Source of the DNA: JAAYJR01 sp964563975
GTDB taxonomy: Bacteria; Bacteroidota; Bacteroidia; Bacteroidales; Prolixibacteraceae
Assembly: GCA_964563975.1 (NCBI GenBank)
Contig: CAZLZJ010000059.1
Location: 1 to 13,121 of the forward strand
DNA length: 13,121 nt
Direction of reading: 5' to 3'
Made by a program: the position numbers and the translations under genes. The notes under the pieces are model-generated. The model was not told the DNA's origin. It saw only the letters and a program-made list of their open reading frames with translations, and ran no database searches. Below, piece after piece: positions 6,654 through 13,121 of this stretch (position 1 is the first letter of the stretch; the number at the start of each line of letters is the position of its first letter).

Positions 6654-6779
6654 ATTTCAAACTTAATTATAAGTTTCAGTAAACTGTTCTTGCAATTATT
6701 TTAATCTTTTTGTAACTTCTTTTTTTCTTATCACGAATAAATATCATGAAGGGCAATGTTCAATTAAAATCTGAAAGCC

Positions 6780-7877
6780 ATGGAAAAAAAATTAGTTACA
6801 ATAATAGTATTGCCATTCTCTAAGGCGAAAATATTAAAAATGCGCTTAGAGGAGCAAAAAATAGAATCTGCTCTGGAAGAAATTAACCTGCTTGATGAAG
6901 GTGCAACATCTGTTAAAGTACAAGTTCAGGACAGAGATGTAAAGGATGCCATACCGGTACTTGAAGATTTCCTTGGAAAAAAAGAGGAAACATTAAAAAC
7001 CGGCGATAAACAAAATGAACATATTCTTGTTCCGGTAGATTTTTCAGGCCAAACTCTGAAAACCTGCAAACTGGCATTTAATATCGCCTCCCATCTAAAA
7101 GCTAAACTGGTTTTTATGCACTGTTATATAAATCCTCTTATCCATTCGGTTCCTTATGCAGATGTTTATGTTTATGATTCAACACTTCTTGCAAGAATGG
7201 ACAATGCGGAAAAAAATGCAAATGATAATTTTAAAAAATTCATAAGAAAGTTATCAGCTGAAATAGACAAAGAGGAGTGGAAAAATGTTAAAAGTGAATT
7301 TATAATTAAACCGGGTTATGCAGATGAAGATATTCTGACCTACGCCCATGAAAATAACTCTATGCTTATTGTTATGGGGACAGGCGGGGGTAATGAATCA
7401 ACTGTAGGCAGCATTACCGCTGATGTAATATACAATGCTAAGGTTCCGGTTTTAGTAGTTCCTGAAAAATACCATGAAAGAAAATTAAATGAATTTAAAA
7501 AAATTCTGTATGCAACAAATTTTGGTGAAAAAGACTTCATTGCAATCGAAAAACTTGTGCGGATTCTAAAACCTCTTGCCATTAAAGTATTTTGTGTTCA
7601 TGTTGCCAAAGATGAGTGTTCTGAATGGGACAAAGCAAGGCTGGAAGGAATGAAAGAGCTTTTAAAAAGCAGATATGCTGAAAAAGATTTCGACTGTCGT
7701 CTTTTACAAGGTGATGATTTGTTAAAAACTCTTGACAAATTTATAAAAGATGAAAGTATTGATGTTATCTCACTTACCACCCACCGAAGGAACCTTATCT
7801 CACGGCTTTTTAATCCCAGCGTAGCTCGTAAAATGGTTTTTCACAGTCAAACACCGCTGCTGATATTTCATGCATAA
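6780..7877 (+). CDS. DUF2007-like domain fused to tandem universal stress protein domains
   Basis: A soluble 365-residue protein with three parts. Residues 1-68 resemble the DUF2007 'putative signal transducing protein' fold: a beta strand, a helix with LEEQKIESALEE, then a strand ending SVKVQVQDRDVKDAIPVLEDFL. Residues 80-228 form a first Usp domain (HILVPVDFSGQTL at the start, LIVMGTGGGNESTVGS near the end). Residues 240-365 form a second (KILYATNFGEKDF; SLTTHRRNLISRLFNPSVARKMV). ATP-binding Usp proteins carry G-2x-G-9x-G-S/T. Here domain 1 has only six residues between GTGG and GS, and domain 2 replaces the glycines (THRR, NPS). Nucleotide binding is therefore doubtful, at least in domain 2. 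The role is probably stress-related and regulatory, but the ligand is unknown. The gene ends 15 bp from the convergent epimerase gene. The ATG at 6780 gives a full first domain. The 126 bases before it show no clear promoter. Confidence 0.85.
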   Translation: MEKKLVTIIVLPFSKAKILKMRLEEQKIESALEEINLLDEGATSVKVQVQDRDVKDAIPVLEDFLGKKEETLKTGDKQNEHILVPVDFSGQTLKTCKLAFNIASHLKAKLVFMHCYINPLIHSVPYADVYVYDSTLLARMDNAEKNANDNFKKFIRKLSAEIDKEEWKNVKSEFIIKPGYADEDILTYAHENNSMLIVMGTGGGNESTVGSITADVIYNAKVPVLVVPEKYHERKLNEFKKILYATNFGEKDFIAIEKLVRILKPLAIKVFCVHVAKDECSEWDKARLEGMKELLKSRYAEKDFDCRLLQGDDLLKTLDKFIKDESIDVISLTTHRRNLISRLFNPSVARKMVFHSQTPLLIFHA

Positions 7878-7892
7878 ATATATCAGACAAAA

Positions 7893-8915
7893 TCATTCCT
7901 TTACCGTGAGATAATAGTCTGCAACATGCCTGATTGAGATTGTTAAAGGGGTATATTTAAAATTCATTAAACGAACAATTTTACTCCCATCGTATAAATT
8001 TGTGGAATTTGCAGCTGCTGCTGTTTCAAATGTTATTGCAGGCAATTTTTTATAAATCGGTTTAATCAATACCGATACTCTGCATAACAGATTAAGAAAA
8101 AATGGAGTGGCAAAATATTTTGGCCTTGGTTTTTCATAAAAATCGGCTATCCGGTTAAATAATTCCTGATAACTCAGATTCCCGGAATTCAATAAATAGC
8201 GTTGGTTTTTGTATCTGGAAAAATCTGGATCCGACATCAGCATAACCATTGCTTTAACAACATCCTTAACGTCAACAAATCCGGTTACGCCCTTAGTATA
8301 AAACTTCAAACCATCCCAAACTAATTTAAAAAACTGAGAGCTTCCCGAATTCAATTTTCCGGCACCCAGCACAATTGAAGGATTTACAATAACAGCATCC
8401 AGCCCTTCTTCAATACCCCGCCAAACTTCCATTTCAGAAAAAAATTTACTTTCAGAGTACCCTGAAACTTTTTTAGATGGAACCCAATTCGTTAATTCAT
8501 CAACTGTCCGGCCTTTCCCGGCATTCCCGAGTGCGGCAACAGAACTAACATGACAAATCCGGTGAACTCCGTTTTTAAGAGATGCATTAACAATATTAGC
8601 AGTACCTTCCACATTATCGGCTATCATCTCTGCCCGCCTGCCGGAATCAAAAGAGACAGTAGCTGCACAATGATATACCTCATTTACCCCTTCAAGATAT
8701 TTTTCTAATGTAAAGTAATCAAGCAAATCGCCTGTTACCCAGTTAATTTTGCCGAAAAGCCCTTCCGGATCATCAGAGTAAAAAGAAAACAGCTTTTTTA
8801 CCTGTTCTATATCACTCTTCTCCCTTCTCAATACCCTGACCTCTTTACCTGCAGAAACAAGCTCCAACAAAAGATGTGATCCAATTAGTCCGGTACCTCC
8901 TGTAACAAAAATCAT
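7893..8915 (-). CDS. NAD(P)-dependent epimerase/dehydratase family protein (extended SDR)
   Basis: A cytosolic Rossmann-fold oxidoreductase of 340 residues. From the ATG at 8915 the protein opens directly with the dinucleotide-binding motif VTGGTGLIGSHL (Gly6, Gly9, Gly12). An Asp-containing turn follows at TGDLLD (61-66), then the YHCAA segment (81-85), catalytic Ser in HVSSVAALG (122-130) and YSESK (Tyr153, Lys157). The layout resembles dihydroflavonol reductase-like and nucleoside-diphosphate-sugar epimerase relatives, and the substrate cannot be told from sequence. The frame stays open upstream to a GTG at 8975, adding 20 residues, but these would precede the first Rossmann strand, so 8915 is chosen. 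It lies downstream of dnaG on the same strand with 117 bases between them, so co-transcription is possible but not shown. Confidence 0.9.
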   Translation of the reverse strand: MIFVTGGTGLIGSHLLLELVSAGKEVRVLRREKSDIEQVKKLFSFYSDDPEGLFGKINWVTGDLLDYFTLEKYLEGVNEVYHCAATVSFDSGRRAEMIADNVEGTANIVNASLKNGVHRICHVSSVAALGNAGKGRTVDELTNWVPSKKVSGYSESKFFSEMEVWRGIEEGLDAVIVNPSIVLGAGKLNSGSSQFFKLVWDGLKFYTKGVTGFVDVKDVVKAMVMLMSDPDFSRYKNQRYLLNSGNLSYQELFNRIADFYEKPRPKYFATPFFLNLLCRVSVLIKPIYKKLPAITFETAAAANSTNLYDGSKIVRLMNFKYTPLTISIRHVADYYLTVKE

Positions 8916-9032
8916 AAAATAAATATTATTAACTAACCATTCCGGTACTACATATAGTAAATTATCTATCGACACTACCCTATAGCAGGGTCATGAATTT
9001 TGGATCTGCTTTTCATAACTACTGTTCTCATA

Positions 9033-10985
9033 TTAAATAATTGCCCTGTTCCCTAATTTATCCGATAAATATTTTTCCACCTTTTTAAGATTCATATATT
9101 TAGTCTGTTCTTCTGTAACTTTTTGAAAATCATTTTCTTGTGAGGCTGTTGAAATTGATAGCTCTATACCGGAAAGCATTATCTTGACTTTTCTGAGTTT
9201 ATATTCATTTATTATTCTTGGGATTAAAAAATCAAGAATGTCTTCCTCTTTTTCTGAATATGCTCCGGCTTTTGCCCATCTCTTGCTCTCAATGAACTTT
9301 TCAGTAAGAAGATCTGTTGCCAAACTGCTAACTTTGGAATCATGATGAAAAATAAAAAATTTCCATGAATTGAAACCAGGTTTATCCATATTGTCCCTGA
9401 CATCATAAAAAAACTTCCTGAATAATTCATTCTCAGAAACCAGGTCATCATTTTCAAGTTCCCCGATCATATACTGTCCGACACTTATTTTCAGCATTTC
9501 ACCTCCCTTTTCATCTTCCGCTTCAAAAAGAACAGTATTACAATATTTTAATAAATATCTAAGAAACTCAAGCTCTTCTGTCAAAAATTCCTCTTCTCCC
9601 AGATTTGCTGTAATAGTTTGCTTTCTACTTTTCGATTCTGCTCTATTTAACAGGGATTGTTCATTTTTCTTTAAAGTTTCAAACTTTTTGCGCTTCTGTT
9701 TACGTACCTCGGTATAAAGAATATCTTCACCTACCCCAAGCAACGAACTGCACTCTTTTATATAAACCGATCTGGTAATAGTATCGGGGATCACAGCTAC
9801 AGACCTGATAATATCGGCAATAAGCTTTGCTTTGGCAACAGGATCATTTTCAACATTTTTTGTCAGCAAATTAGTTTTAAAACGTATAAAATCCGTTTCA
9901 TTCGAAATAATATATTCCTGAAAACCACCGGCTCCTTTTTTCCTGGCAAAAGAATCAGGATCCTCACCTTGGGGCAGCAATAACACTTTAACATTCATAC
10001 CTTCCTCCAATATAAGGTCAATTCCCCTTATTGATGCCCTTATCCCTGCTTCGTCACCATCATAAATAATGGTTATATTTTGTGTAAATCTTTTAATAAG
10101 TCTTATCTGCTCAACTGTAAGTGCCGTACCGGATGATGCAACCACATTAAAAATACCTGCCTGATACATTGATAACACATCAGTATAACCCTCTACTAAA
10201 AAACATTTGGAAGATTTTGAAATTTCCCGTTTAGCATGAAATAATCCAAATAAAACACTGCTTTTATGATAAATTTCCGACTCCGGAGAGTTTAAATATT
10301 TTGCTTCCTGGGCATCTTTTTTCAGGGTCCTGCCTCCAAATGCAATTACACGACCTGAAAGATTATGTATCGGAAAAATTATCCTGCCCGCAAATCTGTC
10401 CCTAATCCAATCATCACGCTTTATTGTTAATCCGGTTTTTTCAAGAAACTCTATCTTAAAACCCTGTTTAAGAGCATCCTCAGTAAAAGGAGCTTTCCCG
10501 CCGGGGGAGTAACCGACCTGGAAAATTTTCAATGTATCATCTCTGAAGCCTCTCTCCCTAAAATAACTCAACCCGATAGTGCGACCTTCATTTTCCTCCC
10601 AAAGCATCTTAATAAAAAATTTATGTGCAAAAGTGGAAACAATCATCATACTTTCCCGGTCATCCTTTAATTGCTTCTGTTCTTCATTCTCTTCCTCTTC
10701 AACTACCTCAATATTATATTTCCGGGCAAGCCATTTCAATGCATCCGGATAAGAAAGACTTTCATGTTCCATAATAAAATTGACAGCATTACCGCCTTTA
10801 CCGCATCCAAAGCATTTAAATATGCCTTTTGCCGGTGATACTGTAAATGATGGCGTCTTTTCATTATGAAAAGGACATAATCCAAGCAGATTAACCCCAC
10901 GCTTACGAAGAGTTACAAATTCAGAGATCACCTCGGTAATATCTGCAGCATCAAAAATACGTTGTATGGTATTATGGTCGATCAC
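9033..10985 (-). CDS. dnaG: DNA primase
   Basis: DnaG synthesises the RNA primers of DNA replication and acts with the replicative helicase DnaB. The 650-residue protein is complete. The N-terminal CHC2 zinc-binding domain has ligands Cys37, His40, Cys58 and Cys61 (CPFHNEKTPSF, then CFGC). The catalytic core includes RFAGRIIFPI (197-206). The TOPRIM metal-binding residues are in EGYTD (265-269), YDGDEAG (308-314) and DPDSF (342-346). The poorly conserved C-terminal region (about 440-650) corresponds to the helicase-interaction domain. Translation appears to begin at a GTG (10985-10983): this gives MIDHNTIQRIFDAADITEVI, aligning with the family start, and no in-frame ATG lies closer. The gene is divergent from the beta-barrel gene across 221 bases. 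No rpoD or rpsU neighbour is visible, unlike the enterobacterial macromolecular synthesis operon. Confidence 0.97.
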   Translation of the reverse strand: MIDHNTIQRIFDAADITEVISEFVTLRKRGVNLLGLCPFHNEKTPSFTVSPAKGIFKCFGCGKGGNAVNFIMEHESLSYPDALKWLARKYNIEVVEEEENEEQKQLKDDRESMMIVSTFAHKFFIKMLWEENEGRTIGLSYFRERGFRDDTLKIFQVGYSPGGKAPFTEDALKQGFKIEFLEKTGLTIKRDDWIRDRFAGRIIFPIHNLSGRVIAFGGRTLKKDAQEAKYLNSPESEIYHKSSVLFGLFHAKREISKSSKCFLVEGYTDVLSMYQAGIFNVVASSGTALTVEQIRLIKRFTQNITIIYDGDEAGIRASIRGIDLILEEGMNVKVLLLPQGEDPDSFARKKGAGGFQEYIISNETDFIRFKTNLLTKNVENDPVAKAKLIADIIRSVAVIPDTITRSVYIKECSSLLGVGEDILYTEVRKQKRKKFETLKKNEQSLLNRAESKSRKQTITANLGEEEFLTEELEFLRYLLKYCNTVLFEAEDEKGGEMLKISVGQYMIGELENDDLVSENELFRKFFYDVRDNMDKPGFNSWKFFIFHHDSKVSSLATDLLTEKFIESKRWAKAGAYSEKEEDILDFLIPRIINEYKLRKVKIMLSGIELSISTASQENDFQKVTEEQTKYMNLKKVEKYLSDKLGNRAII

Positions 10986-10990
10986 AACTA

Positions 10991-10998
10991 CAAATGTA
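10991..10998 (-). promoter_or_regulatory. TAnnTTTG box immediately upstream of dnaG
   Basis: On the minus strand this is TACATTTG, an exact match to the Bacteroidota -7 consensus, but it ends only 5 bases before the GTG start of dnaG. If used, the dnaG transcript would be leaderless or nearly so. The -33 position has a T-run rather than TTTG. A chance match is quite possible in such AT-rich DNA. Confidence 0.3.
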
Positions 10999-11206
10999 AC
11001 TATTTTGAATGGAGAAAAACAGCAGAGTTTAACCTATTAAAATTTCACCTTTTATTTCTCTTCGGCTATCATTACTCTCTTAAATAATATTTATTGATTT
11101 TTATAATGAAAGACCGGTTTTTTATCAGGTTTGATATATCTTTAAACTTTATTCTTTAAATCGGGTTATATAAATCAACTATGTTTAATCTGAAAATAGA
11201 TCAATA

Positions 11207-11824
11207 GTGAAAAATATTTTGATACTGTTTACACTGCTGACAGTTACATACGTTGCAAAGGCTCAACGCTTTCAGGGCGGTATTCTGGGAGGATTTAATG
11301 CTTCTCAGGTAGAGGGTGACAGCTTCAAAGGATATAACAAACCGGGTATTATTGCCGGAGGTTTTGTTCAGACCGATATCACCCCGGCCATAATTGCCGG
11401 CATGGAGATCAAATACTCACAAAAAGGTTCACGTAAAAGAATTAAACCAAAAGATCCGGAGCCCGAAAAATATATAATGAGACTTGGTTATATTGATATT
11501 CCACTGTTTGTAGGATTTCGCACACATGAACAGGGAGCTATATTAGCCGGCATTACTCCCGGATACCTGATCCACGGAAAAGAATTTAATGAACTGGGAG
11601 AATTTCCTGAAGAAGATCGGCACCCTTTTAATAATTTTGACCTTCAGCCTTTTCTGGGATTTCAATATGATATTCTTGACAATGTAAGACTTGACCTTCG
11701 TTTTGCACTGTCAGTAATACCGATAAGAGGCCATCCGGGCGAACATGCAACTAACTATTATTGGCTTAACAATCAATTTAACAATGTTATTTCACTGGCC
11801 TTATATTATAATATTAATTATTAG
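11207..11824 (+). CDS. Small outer-membrane beta-barrel protein, PorT/OMP_b-brl-like
   Basis: A 205-residue secreted protein. The first 19 residues form a Sec signal peptide (Lys2, hydrophobic ILILFTLLTVTYV, cleavage after AKA before QRF). The mature part consists of alternating amphipathic strands separated by Gly and polar turns (GGILGGFNASQVEGD, GYIDIPLFVGFRT, FLGFQYDILDNVRLDLRFALS) and ends in the aromatic-rich strand ISLALYYNINY, typical of an outer-membrane barrel of about eight strands. The YIDIPLFVGF segment is characteristic of the Bacteroidota porin-like/PorT domain family. The specific role is unknown. It begins with GTG at 11207; an upstream ATG at 11181 is closed by TAG in the same frame, so it cannot extend the gene. 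The 221 bases between it and dnaG hold no convincing promoter; TATGTTTA (11180-11187) is one base from consensus. ubiX follows after 21 bases, suggesting co-transcription. Confidence 0.85.
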   Translation: MKNILILFTLLTVTYVAKAQRFQGGILGGFNASQVEGDSFKGYNKPGIIAGGFVQTDITPAIIAGMEIKYSQKGSRKRIKPKDPEPEKYIMRLGYIDIPLFVGFRTHEQGAILAGITPGYLIHGKEFNELGEFPEEDRHPFNNFDLQPFLGFQYDILDNVRLDLRFALSVIPIRGHPGEHATNYYWLNNQFNNVISLALYYNINY

Positions 11825-11845
11825 CAAAAAAGGGTTTCCTGAAAT

Positions 11846-12406
11846 ATGAAAAAAAAAATAATTATCGCCCTTACCGGCGCAAGCGGTTCTCTTTATGCAA
11901 AATTGTTATTTAAAAAACTCTTAACTGTAAAAAATCAAATAGAGGAAGCAGGAGTTATTTTTTCCAAAAATGCCAAAGATATCTGGATGCACGAGCTTAA
12001 TGAACCTTTTAATCCGGTAAAGCCCTTTCATGAATATGATTTAAATGATTTTTATGCCCCTTTTGCCTCAGGATCATGCTCCTATGATACAATGATAATT
12101 TGTCCCTGTTCTATGGGTACCATTGGCCGCATTGCCTCAGGAAGTTCAGAAGATCTTATCACCAGAGCAGCAGACGTTATGCTTAAAGAACGACGAAAAT
12201 TAATAATTGTTCCGCGTGAAAGCCCTTACAATCTGATACATATTGAAAATATGAAAACAATAACCCTTGCCGGAGGAGTTATTTGCCCGGCATCTCCCTC
12301 CTTTTACAATAAACACAATAATATTGAAGATCTTGCTTATACGATTGTCGACCGTATTCTGACCCTCGCCGGATTCTCCATACCTGCCTTCCGCTGGGGA
12401 GAGTAA
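11846..12406 (+). CDS. ubiX: Flavin prenyltransferase UbiX
   Basis: UbiX transfers a dimethylallyl group to FMN, making the prenylated flavin cofactor used by UbiD-type decarboxylases. The 186-residue protein is complete and of normal length. Landmarks are the FMN-phosphate segment ALTGASGSLYAKLL (8-21), IICPCSMGTIGRIASGSSED (84-103, flavin and prenyl binding), RKLIIVPRESPYN (117-129) and PASPSFYN (148-155). No UbiD partner lies in the window. In a menaquinone-using bacterium the cofactor might serve quinone biosynthesis or aromatic-acid decarboxylation, which is inference. It follows the beta-barrel gene by 21 bases and converges with comF across 11 bases, with no terminator hairpin recognised between them. 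Confidence 0.96.
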   Translation: MKKKIIIALTGASGSLYAKLLFKKLLTVKNQIEEAGVIFSKNAKDIWMHELNEPFNPVKPFHEYDLNDFYAPFASGSCSYDTMIICPCSMGTIGRIASGSSEDLITRAADVMLKERRKLIIVPRESPYNLIHIENMKTITLAGGVICPASPSFYNKHNNIEDLAYTIVDRILTLAGFSIPAFRWGE

Positions 12407-12417
12407 TTTTACAATAA

Positions 12418-13119
12418 TTATAAATAAGAGACTGCCAAAGATGCAATGCTCACTCTGGTTCCCTGAAGTTTCAACAACGCAGATGCACATGCTTCTAATG
12501 TTGATCCTGTAGTGATCACATCATCAACAAGAAGAATATGCTTTCCTTCAAACAGACCGGGATCAAATACTTTAAAAATACCTTCTACATTCTGCCACCT
12601 CCCGTATCTGTCTTTCTTGGTTTGAGTCGGATTAAACTCAGTGCGATACAGGTTGCCGGCAATCACGGAAAGGTTATACCTGACTGCTATTCCCCGGGCA
12701 ATCCACTCACTTTGATTGAAACCTCTCTTTTTTTCTTTTTTCGGATGTAACGGAACAGGTACAACCATTTCAACCGATTTATAATTTTCTGACACCGATA
12801 ACAAATTTCCAAAATGTATACCTGCTTCATAACCCAACTCTTTCAATCCCCTGTATTTGATAAAATGTATCAATTTCTGATATCGGCTGCCCTTCCTGTA
12901 AAAAAAATAAGAAGTTGCATTTTCAATATTTACCCTTCCCCAGAAAAGCCTGGCCACATTATTTTCAGAATTCAGATGAAAATTGGTTACCGGCAGGTCC
13001 AGCCAGCATTTCATACAAATATATTGCTCGTGCGAAACAAGCCTTTCGCCACAGGTTATACATAAAGAAGGATAAAATAATTCAAGCAGGTCTTTATATG
13101 TCCGGGAGATTTTTTTCAT
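12418..13119 (-). CDS. comF: ComF-family phosphoribosyltransferase-like protein
   Basis: A 233-residue soluble protein. The N-terminus has a zinc-ribbon-like Cys set, Cys20/Cys23 (CITC) and Cys35/Cys38 (CMKC). A type I phosphoribosyltransferase domain follows: MVVPVPLHPKK (118-128), RGFNQSEWIARG (132-143) and the PRPP-binding loop ILLVDDVITTGSTLEAC (195-211). ComF is needed for DNA uptake during natural transformation in Bacillus and Haemophilus, but homologues (GntX, ComF-like) are widespread in non-competent bacteria, so a competence role here is only a possibility. The ATG at 13119 gives a standard start (MKKISRTYKDLLELFYPSLC). Only two bases remain upstream, so a further start outside the window cannot be excluded, though length matches the family. 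Confidence 0.92.
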   Translation of the reverse strand: MKKISRTYKDLLELFYPSLCITCGERLVSHEQYICMKCWLDLPVTNFHLNSENNVARLFWGRVNIENATSYFFYRKGSRYQKLIHFIKYRGLKELGYEAGIHFGNLLSVSENYKSVEMVVPVPLHPKKEKKRGFNQSEWIARGIAVRYNLSVIAGNLYRTEFNPTQTKKDRYGRWQNVEGIFKVFDPGLFEGKHILLVDDVITTGSTLEACASALLKLQGTRVSIASLAVSYL

Positions 13120-13121
13120 TC

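Noticed and set aside
6659..6676. AAACTTA/TAAGTTT hairpin after metK as a terminator
   Set aside because: A seven-pair, almost entirely A-T stem without a following U-run is too weak to call in AT-rich DNA.
8916..8975. GTG start at 8975 for the epimerase-family gene
   Set aside because: It would put 20 unrelated residues before the first Rossmann strand, whereas the ATG at 8915 begins two residues before it.
8977..8991. ACCCT/AGGGT hairpin between dnaG and the epimerase gene
   Set aside because: A five-pair stem with no U-run; it cannot be told from chance.
11130..11187. Promoter for the beta-barrel gene (TTTG at 11130-11133, TATGTTTA at 11180-11187)
   Set aside because: The boxes are about 46 bases apart and the -7 box has a mismatch, so they do not form a credible pair.
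12407..12417. Bidirectional terminator between ubiX and comF
   Set aside because: Only 11 bases separate the genes and no complementary arms were found there.
1..13121. CRISPR arrays, tRNA or rRNA genes, transposases, prophage or toxin-antitoxin genes
   Set aside because: No regularly spaced direct repeats, cloverleaf candidates or matching protein motifs were seen on either strand.

Overview
The window looks like an ordinary housekeeping stretch of a Bacteroidota chromosome, probably class Bacteroidia or a relative. The evidence is AT-rich DNA, a long three-domain IspG, a GldA-type ABC ATPase, small outer-membrane beta-barrel genes, no consistent Shine-Dalgarno sequences, and several matches to the Bacteroidota -7 promoter box TAnnTTTG. 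No mobile-element gene, CRISPR array, rRNA or tRNA was found. Coding density is high and no gene-free stretch exceeds 300 bases.

Left part (1-5183): an M3-family peptidase (dcp, minus, cut by the window edge just before its stop) and ispG (minus) face gldA (plus) across a compact divergent promoter region. A 36-bp sequence (33 identical positions) sits immediately upstream of both dcp and gldA. The two copies are in opposite orientation, so they flank ispG as an inverted repeat. This is the least explained structure in the window.

Middle (5184-7877): metK (S-adenosylmethionine synthetase) is preceded by a SAM-II riboswitch aptamer that I could fold by hand, including its pseudoknot. Downstream of it are mutually exclusive hairpins that look like a terminator/antiterminator switch, implying feedback of SAM on its own synthetase. 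A three-domain stress protein (DUF2007-like plus two Usp domains) follows.

Right part (7878-13121): dnaG (primase, GTG start) and an extended-SDR epimerase/reductase lie in tandem on the minus strand. Divergent from dnaG are a small outer-membrane beta-barrel protein gene and ubiX (flavin prenyltransferase), 21 bp apart. They converge with a comF-type phosphoribosyltransferase gene at the right edge.

Apart from the metK leader and the dcp/ispG/gldA repeat, the genes are conserved housekeeping genes without an evident shared pathway. I did not find a new multi-gene system. The candidates worth checking are regulatory: the SAM-II leader with its switch, and the paired upstream repeat.
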